Below, one piece after another: positions 9,273-17,571 of a stretch of 64,000 nucleotides of DNA. The notes below the pieces were generated by a model. The model did not search any database, was not told the origin of the DNA, and saw nothing but the letters and a program-made list of their open reading frames with translations. The translations under genes were made by a program, and so were the position numbers. Within the stretch, counting starts at the first letter, position 1. Each line of letters starts with the position of its first letter. The DNA lies in the NCBI GenBank assembly GCA_008012315.1, contig SSEL01000009.1:62001-126000 (forward strand), read 5' to 3'. The DNA is from Rhodospirillaceae bacterium (lineage in GTDB: Bacteria; Pseudomonadota; Alphaproteobacteria; Dongiales; Dongiaceae).

Positions 9273-9896
9273 ATGACGATCGAATTGCATCGTGGCGATC
9301 TGCCAAACGGTCTCAATCTTGGTCCGGTGGTGGCCGTCGACACGGAGACCATGGGGCTCAATCCGGCCCGCGACCGGCTTTGCCTGATCCAGCTTTCCGC
9401 CGGCGATGGCGTCTGCCATCTGGTGCAAATCCCCCTGCTGCGCCCTGGCCAGCAGCATCACGCGCCAAATCTTAAGGCATTGCTGGAAGACCCGGCGGTC
9501 CTGAAGCTGTTCCACTTCGCCCGTTTCGATCTGGCGGCGTTGCGGGCTTATCTCGGCGTCAATTGCCAGCCGGTCTATTGCACCAAAATCGCGTCAAAGC
9601 TGGTCCGCACCTTCACCGACCGGCACGGGTTGAAAGATCTGTGCAAGGAATTGCTGGGGGTCGAACTCTCGAAGCAGCAGCAATCCTCCGACTGGGGCGC
9701 GGACGAACTCACCAGCGAGCAGCAGAAATACGCCGCCTCCGATGTGCTTTACCTGCATCAGTTGAAGGCGAAACTAGACATTCTCCTGACGCGTGAAGGG
9801 CGGATGGAGGTAGCGCAAGCCTGTTTCCGCTTCCTGCCGACCCGGGCGATTCTCGATCTGGCCGGCTGGGAAGACCCCGATATCTTCCACCACTGA
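9273..9896 (+). CDS. rnd: Ribonuclease D (short form, 3'-5' exonuclease)
   Basis: DEDDy-type 3'-5' exoribonuclease of 207 residues. This is the short alphaproteobacterial form, which lacks the C-terminal HRDC domains of the E. coli enzyme. The four acidic residues and the tyrosine are visible: D23 and E25 in VAVDTET, D86 in HFARFD, and Y153/D157 in YAASD. ATG at 9273 was chosen over an upstream in-frame TTG at 9225 because it has a purine-rich site (GTGGGGAAC) and begins directly with the family core. It follows tRNA-Leu closely in the same direction, so both may share the tRNA promoter. Confidence 0.9.
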   Translation: MTIELHRGDLPNGLNLGPVVAVDTETMGLNPARDRLCLIQLSAGDGVCHLVQIPLLRPGQQHHAPNLKALLEDPAVLKLFHFARFDLAALRAYLGVNCQPVYCTKIASKLVRTFTDRHGLKDLCKELLGVELSKQQQSSDWGADELTSEQQKYAASDVLYLHQLKAKLDILLTREGRMEVAQACFRFLPTRAILDLAGWEDPDIFHH

Positions 9897-9911
9897 TTCT
9901 GCTTATGATCT

Positions 9912-9942
9912 GAGCCACAGCCCTCGGAAAGAGGCGTGGCTC
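9912..9942 (+). terminator. Weak hairpin after rnd
   Basis: GAGCCAC (9912-9918) pairs with GTGGCTC (9936-9942), with extra GCC/GGC pairing inside. A pyrimidine-rich but not T-run tail follows, so the terminator function is uncertain. Confidence 0.35.
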
Positions 9943-10049
9943 TCCCTATCTAAACAGAGTAAAAGCTACCGACCACGCAAGACAAATCGGGTAAAAACCC
10001 TATAGATTCGTGGGATAAGCGGCGCTATGGTCGCCTAAACAGTTGTATT

Positions 10050-11063
10050 GTGAGCATTATGTCGAAGGTCATGCCGGTCGATCGGCCGACGCCCGAACAA
10101 CAGCACTTTGCCTCCGAGGGCTTGGCTTCGGCGGAACGGGTGCTGCGCCAGGAAGCGACCGCGCTCTCGTTATTGGCCGATTCGCTGAATGATCATTTTC
10201 CGCGTGCCTTGGACCTGCTGATGGCGGTGAGCGGGCGGGTGGTGGTCACCGGGATGGGCAAGAGCGGGCATATCGCCCATAAGATCGCGGCGACACTGGC
10301 CTCGACCGGCACCCCATCGCAATTCGTGCATCCGGCGGAAGCGAGCCACGGCGATCTTGGCATGGTCACGCCGAAGGATGCGGTTCTTGCGCTCAGCAAT
10401 TCCGGCGAAACCGCGGAACTGTCGGATCTCATCAATTACACCCGCCGCTGGCACATTCCCTTGATCGGCATCACCCGGGGCACGGGTAGCGCTTTGGGCA
10501 GCGCCGCCGATGTGACCCTGGCTTTGCCGAAGGTGACCGAGGCGGGCACGCTGGGGCTTGCTCCCACCACCTCGACCACAATGATGCTGGCCCTCGGCGA
10601 TGCAATTGCCGTTGCCCTGCTGGAGCGAAGAGGTTTCTCGGCGGAAGATTTCAAGCAGTTTCATCCGGGCGGCAATCTCGGCCAGCGGCTGCTGCGCGTT
10701 GCCGAGCTGATGCATGTGGGCAGTGAGGTGCCGCTGGTCACGCAGGATACGGTGATGTCGGTCGCGATCCTGGAGATGACGGCGAAGACCTTCGGCTGCG
10801 TCGGCGTCGTCGACGGCGAGGGCCGCTTAACGGGCATCATCACGGATGGCGATTTGCGTCGGCACATGGGCAAGGATCTGCTGGAGATGCGGACCGATGA
10901 GGTAATGACGCATGCGCCGATGTCGATTCGCCCTTCCGCTTTGGCGGCCGAAGCGCTCGGCATCATGAATGACAGGTCGATCACCAGCCTGTTCGTGCTC
11001 GAAGACGAGCGTCCGATCGGCATCATCCGCCTGCACGACTGCTTGCGCGCCGGCCTGGTCTGA
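10050..11063 (+). CDS. kdsD: Arabinose-5-phosphate isomerase (KpsF/GutQ family)
   Basis: Interconverts ribulose-5-phosphate and arabinose-5-phosphate, the first step to Kdo for lipopolysaccharide. A SIS domain occupies about residues 40-180 (GMGKSGH at 68-74, then a serine-rich sugar-phosphate loop near ALSNSGET), followed by two CBS domains (about 210-335). Length (337) is usual. Start is GTG at 10050, or ATG three codons later. It heads the block kdsD-lptC-lptA-lptB-rpoN, where Kdo synthesis sits beside the LPS export genes, which supports this isomerase rather than GutQ. Confidence 0.93.
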   Translation: MSIMSKVMPVDRPTPEQQHFASEGLASAERVLRQEATALSLLADSLNDHFPRALDLLMAVSGRVVVTGMGKSGHIAHKIAATLASTGTPSQFVHPAEASHGDLGMVTPKDAVLALSNSGETAELSDLINYTRRWHIPLIGITRGTGSALGSAADVTLALPKVTEAGTLGLAPTTSTTMMLALGDAIAVALLERRGFSAEDFKQFHPGGNLGQRLLRVAELMHVGSEVPLVTQDTVMSVAILEMTAKTFGCVGVVDGEGRLTGIITDGDLRRHMGKDLLEMRTDEVMTHAPMSIRPSALAAEALGIMNDRSITSLFVLEDERPIGIIRLHDCLRAGLV

Positions 11064-11068
11064 CGAGG

Positions 11069-11752
11069 ATGACGGTGGCAGAAAACAGCGACCAACTGAA
11101 GCCGGCGCAGGTTCAAAGCGAACATCTGCGCGGCCCGGCTCAGCGCCGCTCCAAGCGCCGGCGGCCGCTGGTGCTGGTGATGAAAATCGGCCTGCCGGTA
11201 ATTGCGATCGTCACCATGAGCTATCTCGGCTATTGGTGGTACGTCCACAATCGGGAAAGCGTCATCACGGTGGAGACCTTGCAGAAGGCCATTCCCGGAC
11301 AACCGACCGTCACGCTGAACAATTTCAAATACAGCTCGGTCGATAACAAGAACCGGCCTTACACCATCACCGCGCCGTCGGCCAGCCAGCCCCAGGGCAA
11401 TAACAAGGACAACATCACGCTGGTGCAGCCCAAAGCCAATATCACCCTGGAGGATAATGGCTGGATGGCGGTGACGGCGCAGAACGGCCTTTATCACCGT
11501 GATGCCGATCTGGTGGATCTCAAGGGCGATGTGACGCTCACCCATGATAACGGCATGTCCTTCCACAGCACGTCGGCGCAGGTGGATCTGAAAGCGAAGA
11601 TCGCCGCCGGATCGGATCCGGTCCAGGGGCAGAACAAGGATTGGGCGATCACCGCCCAGGGATTCCGCGTCTTGAATGATGGCGACCTCATCATCTTCGA
11701 AGGACGCTCGCATCTCACACTCAATGGCAAGGGAAAGGACGGCAACGGATGA
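11069..11752 (+). CDS. lptC: LPS export ABC transporter periplasmic protein LptC
   Basis: Bitopic inner-membrane protein of the Lpt bridge. It receives lipopolysaccharide from LptB2FG and hands it to LptA. An N-terminal basic segment (residues 1-40) precedes one transmembrane helix (about 42-62), and a periplasmic OstA-like beta-jellyroll follows. Length is 227 residues. The start is ATG at 11069 or the in-frame GTG at 11075, which has better spacing from GAGGA. The stop overlaps the lptA start by 4 bases, indicating translational coupling. Confidence 0.88.
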   Translation: MTVAENSDQLKPAQVQSEHLRGPAQRRSKRRRPLVLVMKIGLPVIAIVTMSYLGYWWYVHNRESVITVETLQKAIPGQPTVTLNNFKYSSVDNKNRPYTITAPSASQPQGNNKDNITLVQPKANITLEDNGWMAVTAQNGLYHRDADLVDLKGDVTLTHDNGMSFHSTSAQVDLKAKIAAGSDPVQGQNKDWAITAQGFRVLNDGDLIIFEGRSHLTLNGKGKDGNG

Positions 11753-12690
11753 CGCCGCGCTTCGATTTTCCATTCGCGCAGGCCTCGCGGCGTCGCGCTT
11801 ATCGCCGTCACGTCATCGCCGCCTGCGCCGTCGCATTTGGTCTCGGCGGTCTTGCGCTGGCGCCGGCCGATTTTGCCGCGGCCCAGCAGGCCACCGATAG
11901 TGCCGCGACCGGCAGCAATGATTCGGGCGGCGGCGGATTTGATTTCAACAGCAGCTCGAAGCCGATCGAAATCACCGCTGATAACGGCATCGAGTGGGAC
12001 AAGAACCAGAAAGCCTATACCGCCCGGGGCAATGCCTTGGCCGTGCAGGGCGATCAGTCGATCGCCGGATCGGTGCTGAACGCTTACTACAGCGTCGACA
12101 GCAACAAGATCGACCGGATGACGGCCGAGGGCAATGTCGTGGTCAAGAATTCGACCGAGACGGCTTATGGCGATCATGCCGATTACGATGCCGGCAAGAA
12201 GCTGCTTGTGCTGACCGGCAAGAATTTGAAATCAGTCACCGATAAGGGCGATACCGTGACGGCGCGCGATGCCATGGAATATTGGAAGGATCGCGATGCC
12301 GTGGTGGCCAAGGGAGCGGTCTTCATCGATCGCGGCGATACGAAGATTCATGCCGACACCGCGACGGGCTACTTCCATCGCGACAGCGCCGGCAAGAAGG
12401 TGATGTATCAGATCGAGGCGGTCGGTCGGGTCCGGACCGATACCAGCAAACAGACAGCCTGGTCGGATAAGATGGTCTACAACCTGGAGACCAAGGTAGC
12501 GGTCCTGACCGGCCATGTCCGCATCAACCAGGATAACAACGTCTTCACCGGCGATAAGGCTGAGATCAACACCCAGACGAATATCAGCCGCCTGCTGGCG
12601 GATAAATCCAAGGGCGGCAGCGGCCGGGTGAAAACGGTGATCGGGCCGAAGAACAAAACCGATTCGAACGGCAGCACGACACAGCCATGA
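11749..12690 (+). CDS. lptA: LPS transport periplasmic protein LptA (OstA-like)
   Basis: Periplasmic OstA-domain protein that forms the beta-jellyroll bridge for lipopolysaccharide. The N-terminus has a basic stretch then a hydrophobic signal (about residues 20-45, ending near AAAQQA). Repeated short beta-strand segments run from about residue 65 to 290. At 313 residues it is longer than E. coli LptA (185), as is common in alphaproteobacteria. It overlaps lptC upstream and lptB downstream by 4 bases each (ATGA), so the three are one translational unit. Confidence 0.88.
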   Translation: MTPRFDFPFAQASRRRAYRRHVIAACAVAFGLGGLALAPADFAAAQQATDSAATGSNDSGGGGFDFNSSSKPIEITADNGIEWDKNQKAYTARGNALAVQGDQSIAGSVLNAYYSVDSNKIDRMTAEGNVVVKNSTETAYGDHADYDAGKKLLVLTGKNLKSVTDKGDTVTARDAMEYWKDRDAVVAKGAVFIDRGDTKIHADTATGYFHRDSAGKKVMYQIEAVGRVRTDTSKQTAWSDKMVYNLETKVAVLTGHVRINQDNNVFTGDKAEINTQTNISRLLADKSKGGSGRVKTVIGPKNKTDSNGSTTQP

Positions 12691-13544
12691 GCGACCCGAA
12701 GCACACGGCGAAACTGCGGGTGGTGAACGGCGGCGGTGGGGATTTTCCCGCGTCGACCGGTACCGAGGGGCATCAGCCGGGCATGATCATGGTGGATGGG
12801 GTCGCCGTCGACCCCACAACGGTCGATGGCCTGGTCGCCTATCATCTTGGCAAGCAATACCGCAAGCGGCCGGTCTTGCGCGATGTCACCATCGGCGTGC
12901 GGCGGGGCGAAGCGGTCGGTCTGCTGGGACCGAACGGCGCCGGCAAGACGACTTGCTTCTATATCATCACCGGCTTGGTGCGGCCGGATGCCGGGGCGAT
13001 CTACCTCGACGGCCAGGAAGTCACCGAACAGCCGATGTATGAGCGCGCCCGTGCCGGTGTCGGTTATCTGCCCCAGGAAGCCTCGATCTTCCGCGGCATG
13101 ACGGTGGAACAGAATATCCTGGCGGTGCTTGAAGTGGTGGATCGCGACGCCGATTCGCGCCATGCCAAGCTCGACAAGCTGCTTGACGAGTTTTCCGTCG
13201 GCCATCTGCGCAAGGTGCCGGCGCTGGCGCTGTCGGGTGGCGAACGCCGCCGGGTGGAAATCGCCCGCTGCCTGGCAACGCGGCCCAACTATATCCTGCT
13301 GGACGAACCGCTTGCCGGCATCGATCCGATTGCCGTCGCCGATATCCGCGATATCGTTTCGCATCTCAAGGATCGCAGCATCGGTGTCTTGATCACCGAT
13401 CACAATGTCCGCGACACGCTGGAAATCGTCGACCGCGCCTATATCCTGCATGAAGGCGAGGTGCTGCGCGAAGGCGCCCCCCGCGAGATCGTCGCGGATG
13501 AGGCTGTCCGGCGCGTCTATCTGGGCGAAGGCTTCTCGCTTTAA
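12687..13544 (+). CDS. lptB: LPS export ABC transporter ATP-binding protein
   Basis: Cytoplasmic ATPase that powers extraction of lipopolysaccharide by LptFG. Walker A GPNGAGKT is at residues 81-88, the Q-loop at YLPQ near 130, the signature LSGGE at 182-186, and Walker B YILLDE at 202-207. The first roughly 45 residues are a glycine-rich extension absent from the 241-residue E. coli protein. ATG at 12687 overlaps lptA by 4 bases, so the extension is probably translated, but an internal start near Met33 or Met35 would give the classical length. rpoN lies 99 bases downstream, as in many proteobacteria. Confidence 0.95.
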   Translation: MSDPKHTAKLRVVNGGGGDFPASTGTEGHQPGMIMVDGVAVDPTTVDGLVAYHLGKQYRKRPVLRDVTIGVRRGEAVGLLGPNGAGKTTCFYIITGLVRPDAGAIYLDGQEVTEQPMYERARAGVGYLPQEASIFRGMTVEQNILAVLEVVDRDADSRHAKLDKLLDEFSVGHLRKVPALALSGGERRRVEIARCLATRPNYILLDEPLAGIDPIAVADIRDIVSHLKDRSIGVLITDHNVRDTLEIVDRAYILHEGEVLREGAPREIVADEAVRRVYLGEGFSL

Positions 13545-13643
13545 CGTCCCACCCGCTTCGGGTATTTCCCTTCAAGCAATTGTCATGCCGAACGGTGGGA
13601 AGGCCGTGCAACTTGCGTTCTAATTTGCTAGGCTAGCGATGCC

Positions 13644-15203
13644 ATGGCAGTGACGCAACGACTAGACCTACGCCAATCTCAAACGCTGGTCATGACGCCG
13701 CAGTTGCAGCAGGCGATCAAGCTGCTGGAATTGTCGAACCAGGAACTGACCAGTTATGTCGAGCAGGAGCTCGAGCAGAACCCGCTCCTGGAGCGGGGCG
13801 ATGATGCGCGCGCCGAGGGATCGGAGATGGCCGATGGCGCCGCTGACACGGCGATTGACGGACCGGACGAAGAGGGCGCTGACACGGCATCGGATAGCCT
13901 GCTCGATGCCAGCGATTACGGTCGCCGCGAGGTCCTGCCCGATGAGCGGGATTCGCCGCTCGATACCGATTACGAGAATGTCTATAGCAGCGACGGTGCA
14001 GCCGATGGCGCGGCCGCGGTGGCGGATCTCGCCGGTCTCAATTCGTGGCGCACGAGTGGTGGTGGCGGCGATTTCGGCGATGGCGACTTCGGATTGGAAC
14101 AGACGCTCAGCCGCGACCTGACGCTGCATGAACATCTCGAGCAGCAGCTCGGCCTCGATATCACGGATCCCACGGAGCGGCTGATCGGCCTGCAATTGAT
14201 CGACCTGGTCGACGATGCCGGTTATATCCGCACCGAGCTCGCACCCATCGCGGAACGATTGAACTGCGATCTCGTGCAGGTCGAAGCCGTGCTGCGCAAA
14301 TTGCAGCAATTCGATCCGATCGGCGTCTGTGCCCGCGATCTGGCGGAATGCCTCGGCCTGCAATTGAAGGAACGTGATCGCCTCGATCCGGCGATGCAGG
14401 CCTTGCTGCAGCATCTCGACCTTCTGGCCAAGCACGACCGCGCACAGTTGATGAAATTATGCGGCGTCGATGCGGAAGACCTCGCCGATATGATGCTGGA
14501 GATTCGCAGCCTCAATCCGCGGCCGGGCGCCAGCTTCGACAAGGTCGAGGCGCAGACCATCGTGCCGGACATCCTGGTCTATCGGCAACCGGATGGCAGT
14601 TGGGGTGTCGAATTGAATGCCGATACCTTGCCGCGCCTGCTGGTCAATCAGCAATATTATACCCAGGTGTCCGGCCGCACGCAGTCGAAGCAGGACAAGG
14701 ACTATCTCTCGGAACGTCTCTCCGCTGCCAATTGGCTGGTGAAGACGCTGCATCAGCGCGCGACGACAATTTTGAAAGTCGCTTCGGAAATCGTCCGTCA
14801 GCAGGAGGGCTTCTTCCTGCATGGCGTGCAGCATTTGAAGCCGCTGATCCGCCGCGATATCGCCAATGCGATCGAGATGCATGAAAGTACGGTCAGCCGC
14901 GTCGCCACCAACAAGTATATGGCGACGCCGCGCGGGCTCTATGAAATGCGCTACTTCTTCTCCGCTGCCATTCAGGGCGCCGACGGGATGGCCAGTCACT
15001 CTGCCGAATCCGTTCGTTCGCGCATCAAGGAACTGATCGATGCCGAGCCGGCCGATGCCGTCCTGTCGGATGATCAACTGGTCGCAATCCTTAAGGGTCA
15101 GGGCGTGGATATAGCCCGGCGGACTGTTGCTAAGTATCGAGAATCGTTAAAAATTCAGTCTTCTGTCCAACGCCGGCGCGAGAAAGCCTTGCGTTCTGTC
15201 TAA
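13644..15203 (+). CDS. rpoN: RNA polymerase sigma-54 factor
   Basis: Alternative sigma factor for nitrogen and other regulons that need enhancer-binding ATPases. The activator-interacting region with its Leu/Gln-rich stretch (LRQSQTLVMTPQLQQAI) is at residues 8-24. An acidic variable linker follows (about 50-125), then the core-binding and HTH DNA-binding domains. The C-terminal RpoN box ARRTVAKYRE begins near residue 490. Length is 519. The neighbours lptB, hpf and ptsN form the standard rpoN cluster. Confidence 0.97.
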   Translation: MAVTQRLDLRQSQTLVMTPQLQQAIKLLELSNQELTSYVEQELEQNPLLERGDDARAEGSEMADGAADTAIDGPDEEGADTASDSLLDASDYGRREVLPDERDSPLDTDYENVYSSDGAADGAAAVADLAGLNSWRTSGGGGDFGDGDFGLEQTLSRDLTLHEHLEQQLGLDITDPTERLIGLQLIDLVDDAGYIRTELAPIAERLNCDLVQVEAVLRKLQQFDPIGVCARDLAECLGLQLKERDRLDPAMQALLQHLDLLAKHDRAQLMKLCGVDAEDLADMMLEIRSLNPRPGASFDKVEAQTIVPDILVYRQPDGSWGVELNADTLPRLLVNQQYYTQVSGRTQSKQDKDYLSERLSAANWLVKTLHQRATTILKVASEIVRQQEGFFLHGVQHLKPLIRRDIANAIEMHESTVSRVATNKYMATPRGLYEMRYFFSAAIQGADGMASHSAESVRSRIKELIDAEPADAVLSDDQLVAILKGQGVDIARRTVAKYRESLKIQSSVQRRREKALRSV

Positions 15204-15300
15204 GGGGCGCTACATGATTCTTTCAGGGAGGTTTCCAATCAGCGGCCGATGGCCGTCCGTCTCAATCCTTAACAAGCCAAGTACGGTTTCCCCGGCGGCC

Positions 15301-15329
15301 TTGACTCGGTCGAGGGCGGTTCTTATGGT
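15301..15329 (+). promoter_or_regulatory. Candidate sigma-70 promoter for hpf-ptsN
   Basis: TTGACT (15301-15306), 17-base spacer, TATGGT (15324-15329). It lies about 85 bases before the hpf start in the rpoN-hpf gap, so hpf and ptsN can be transcribed separately from rpoN. Confidence 0.45.
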
Positions 15330-15414
15330 CCCGGCTTCTTTGCGTCAGTCGGGATCGGAGGAGCGGTAAAGGACGCCATAATTCCGATTGGGCCCGTTAA
15401 CCTGGACGTGGGAA

Positions 15415-16026
15415 ATGAATCTGACCGTTAAAGGTAAGAACCTGGATGTCGGCGCAGCCTTGCGTAGCCACATCGAGGAAAATCTGGACAGCATCTTCGG
15501 GAAATATTTCGGCAATCCGATCGAAGCAACTGTGACGCTGTCGAAACAGGTGCATCTGTTTCTGGCGCAGATCTCGGTGCATGTCGGACGTGGTATCCAG
15601 CTGCAATCCGAAGCCGAAGCGGATCAGCCTTATGCGGCCTATGATAAAGCATCGGATCATATATCGACGCGGTTGCGGCGGTATAAGCGGCGGCTGCGTG
15701 ATCACCATCGCACGGCAACGGATTCGCAGCTGACAGATTCGTACCGGGCGGCACAGTATATTTTGCCTGCCGATGGTCACGACGCGAGTGACGCGCCGGA
15801 GCCGGCGCTTGATGCGGCGCCGATGATCATCGCCGAGATGCAGACGGATATTCCGGCGCTGACGGTGAGCGAAGCAGTCATGCGCCTGGATCTGTCGGAT
15901 CAAAAGGCGATGATGTTCCTGAACCGCGCCCATGGCGGCTTGAACATGGTTTATCGCCGCAATGACGGCAATATCGGCTGGGTCGATCCCCGAATGCAAT
16001 CGGAGGCATCGGCACAGCATGCTTAG
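15415..16026 (+). CDS. hpf: Ribosome hibernation promoting factor, long form
   Basis: Binds the 30S subunit near the decoding centre and dimerises ribosomes when growth slows. The N-terminal RaiA/S30AE domain occupies about residues 1-105, with a basic segment rich in Arg and Lys at 85-100. A linker follows, then the C-terminal dimerisation domain (about 145-200, containing VMRLDLSDQKAMMFLNR), making this the long form at 203 residues. ATG at 15415 was chosen over an upstream TTG at 15388 because the domain starts at MNLTVKGK. It belongs to the rpoN-hpf-ptsN cluster. Confidence 0.93.
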   Translation: MNLTVKGKNLDVGAALRSHIEENLDSIFGKYFGNPIEATVTLSKQVHLFLAQISVHVGRGIQLQSEAEADQPYAAYDKASDHISTRLRRYKRRLRDHHRTATDSQLTDSYRAAQYILPADGHDASDAPEPALDAAPMIIAEMQTDIPALTVSEAVMRLDLSDQKAMMFLNRAHGGLNMVYRRNDGNIGWVDPRMQSEASAQHA

Positions 16027-16161
16027 TGCTGGTCGGACGCGCGATCTCCGGAAAATGCCTGACATTTATCCGTGACGCGTCGTCGAGACTGACTTGGGAC
16101 ACTGGCGGTTGGCTCTGGGGCGGTTGGCTCCGGGAAGGCAACCGTCAGGACGAGGGAACCA

Positions 16162-16626
16162 ATGGAAATAGAAGATTTGATTACGCCGGCCCATGTGGTT
16201 GCTCGGCTGAAGGCAACAAGTAAGAAGCAAGTGCTGCAAGAGTTGGCGAAGCGGGCGGCAGAGCTGACCGGCCTGCATGAGCGGGCGGTCTTCGATGTCT
16301 TGCTGGAACGCGAACGCCTCGGCACGACCGGCGTCGGCAATGGCATCGCCATCCCGCACGGCAAGCTGCCGGAAATGAAAACGCTGTTCGGCCTCTTCGC
16401 GCGGCTGGAAGAGTCGGTCGATTTCGATTCGATCGACGAACAGCCGGTCGATTTGATCTTCCTGCTCCTGGCGCCCGAAGGTGCCGGGGCGGATCATCTC
16501 AAGGCTTTGGCGCGGGTCAGCCGCCTGCTGCGCGACCGGGGTGTCTGCGAGAAGCTGCGCGGCACCGATCAGCCCGAAGCGCTTTATGCGTTGCTGACCG
16601 ACAGCACGGCGAGCAACGCCGCTTAG
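16162..16626 (+). CDS. ptsN: Nitrogen-PTS EIIA component
   Basis: EIIA-Ntr protein of the regulatory phosphotransferase system. It is phosphorylated by NPr and links nitrogen and carbon state to potassium transport and other targets. The phosphorylatable His is H66 in AIPHGK. Length (154) and the EIIA fold pattern are typical. It is 135 bases downstream of hpf. A 30-bp palindrome after the stop probably terminates it. Confidence 0.94.
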   Translation: MEIEDLITPAHVVARLKATSKKQVLQELAKRAAELTGLHERAVFDVLLERERLGTTGVGNGIAIPHGKLPEMKTLFGLFARLEESVDFDSIDEQPVDLIFLLLAPEGAGADHLKALARVSRLLRDRGVCEKLRGTDQPEALYALLTDSTASNAA

Positions 16627-16648
16627 TCAGTCATCGATATATGTGCGG

Positions 16649-16678
16649 AAGCGGCGCAACCACGTGGTTGCGCCGCTT
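16649..16678. terminator. Bidirectional terminator, 30-bp perfect palindrome
   Basis: AAGCGGCGCAACCAC (16649-16663) is followed directly by its exact reverse complement (16664-16678), with TATGTTT after it. It sits between the convergent ptsN (+) and amidohydrolase (-) genes, so it can end both transcripts. Confidence 0.7.
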
Positions 16679-16707
16679 ATGTTTCGGTTGATGACCTGAG
16701 CCAGCGC

Positions 16708-17571
16708 TCAGAAGCCGTAAATCTCGGCCGGATTGTCGACCAGGATCCGCTTGGCGGTCGCGGCATCGCCGCACCAGCCGGCGAACAGATCCAGCAGATG
16801 CGAGTCGTTCGGCGGATCATTCGGTTTGCTGGGATGCGGCCAGTTGGTGGCGAACAGGCAGCGTTCGGGCGCATCGGCGATGAGGGCCCGGGCGAGCAGG
16901 GCCACATCGGCATAATCCGGTGCACCCGTCACCGATGTCTCATAAACGCCAGAGGTCTTGACCCAGGTGCGCCCGCCATTGATCAACTGGCGCAAGGCGC
17001 GGAAACCCGGATGGTCGGTGCCGACCGGCTGCAGGAATTTGCCGTTATGATCGATGACCAGCCGGCCCGGCAGGCGGGCAAGACGTGGGAGTGTGTCATC
17101 CAACAGCCGGCCATCCATCTGCATCTGCACATGCCAGCCGAAGGCCGCCGTCTTGGCGGCAAGGAGATCGAGATCCTCCCATGTCAGCGCACCGCCGCCG
17201 ATCATGAAGAAACGGATGCCGCGGACACCGAGTTGGGTCAGCCGGTCGAGCTCCGCCTCCGATACGTCGCTAGGCACGACAGCAACGCCGCGCGCCGCCG
17301 AACCGAGCACCGCCATGGCGTCCAGCGTCGCCTTGTTGTCGAAGCCGTAGACTGAGGGCTGAACGACCACGGCGCGTTGCAGGCCGAGCCGGTCGCGCAG
17401 CTTGAGATAGGCGGCGATATCACCACCGGCGACCGGTGGGAAAGGCGAATCGGGGCGTGGCGGATAGAGCGCCGGATCGCCATAGATATGCATGTGGCAG
17501 TCGCAGGAATCGGGTGGCGGCCGAAAGGCAGGCGGCTCGGCGGGCAGCAGGCGGCTGGGCGCTCCGCTCAT
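16708..17571 (-). CDS. Amidohydrolase family protein (2-pyrone-4,6-dicarboxylate lactonase-like)
   Basis: Amidohydrolase_2 family TIM-barrel protein of 287 residues, resembling LigI-type lactonases. The strand-1 His-x-His is H26/H28 in CDCHMHIYGD. The strand-8 position, usually Asp in TDWPH, is Asn243 here (ATNWPHP), a change also known in some subfamilies. ATG at 17571 was chosen because it overlaps the upstream dehydrogenase stop by 4 bases; a longer start at 17583 also exists. It is the last gene of the minus-strand catabolic operon. It probably opens a lactone or cleaves a C-C or C-N bond of the pathway product, but the substrate is unknown. Confidence 0.75.
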   Translation of the reverse strand: MSGAPSRLLPAEPPAFRPPPDSCDCHMHIYGDPALYPPRPDSPFPPVAGGDIAAYLKLRDRLGLQRAVVVQPSVYGFDNKATLDAMAVLGSAARGVAVVPSDVSEAELDRLTQLGVRGIRFFMIGGGALTWEDLDLLAAKTAAFGWHVQMQMDGRLLDDTLPRLARLPGRLVIDHNGKFLQPVGTDHPGFRALRQLINGGRTWVKTSGVYETSVTGAPDYADVALLARALIADAPERCLFATNWPHPSKPNDPPNDSHLLDLFAGWCGDAATAKRILVDNPAEIYGF

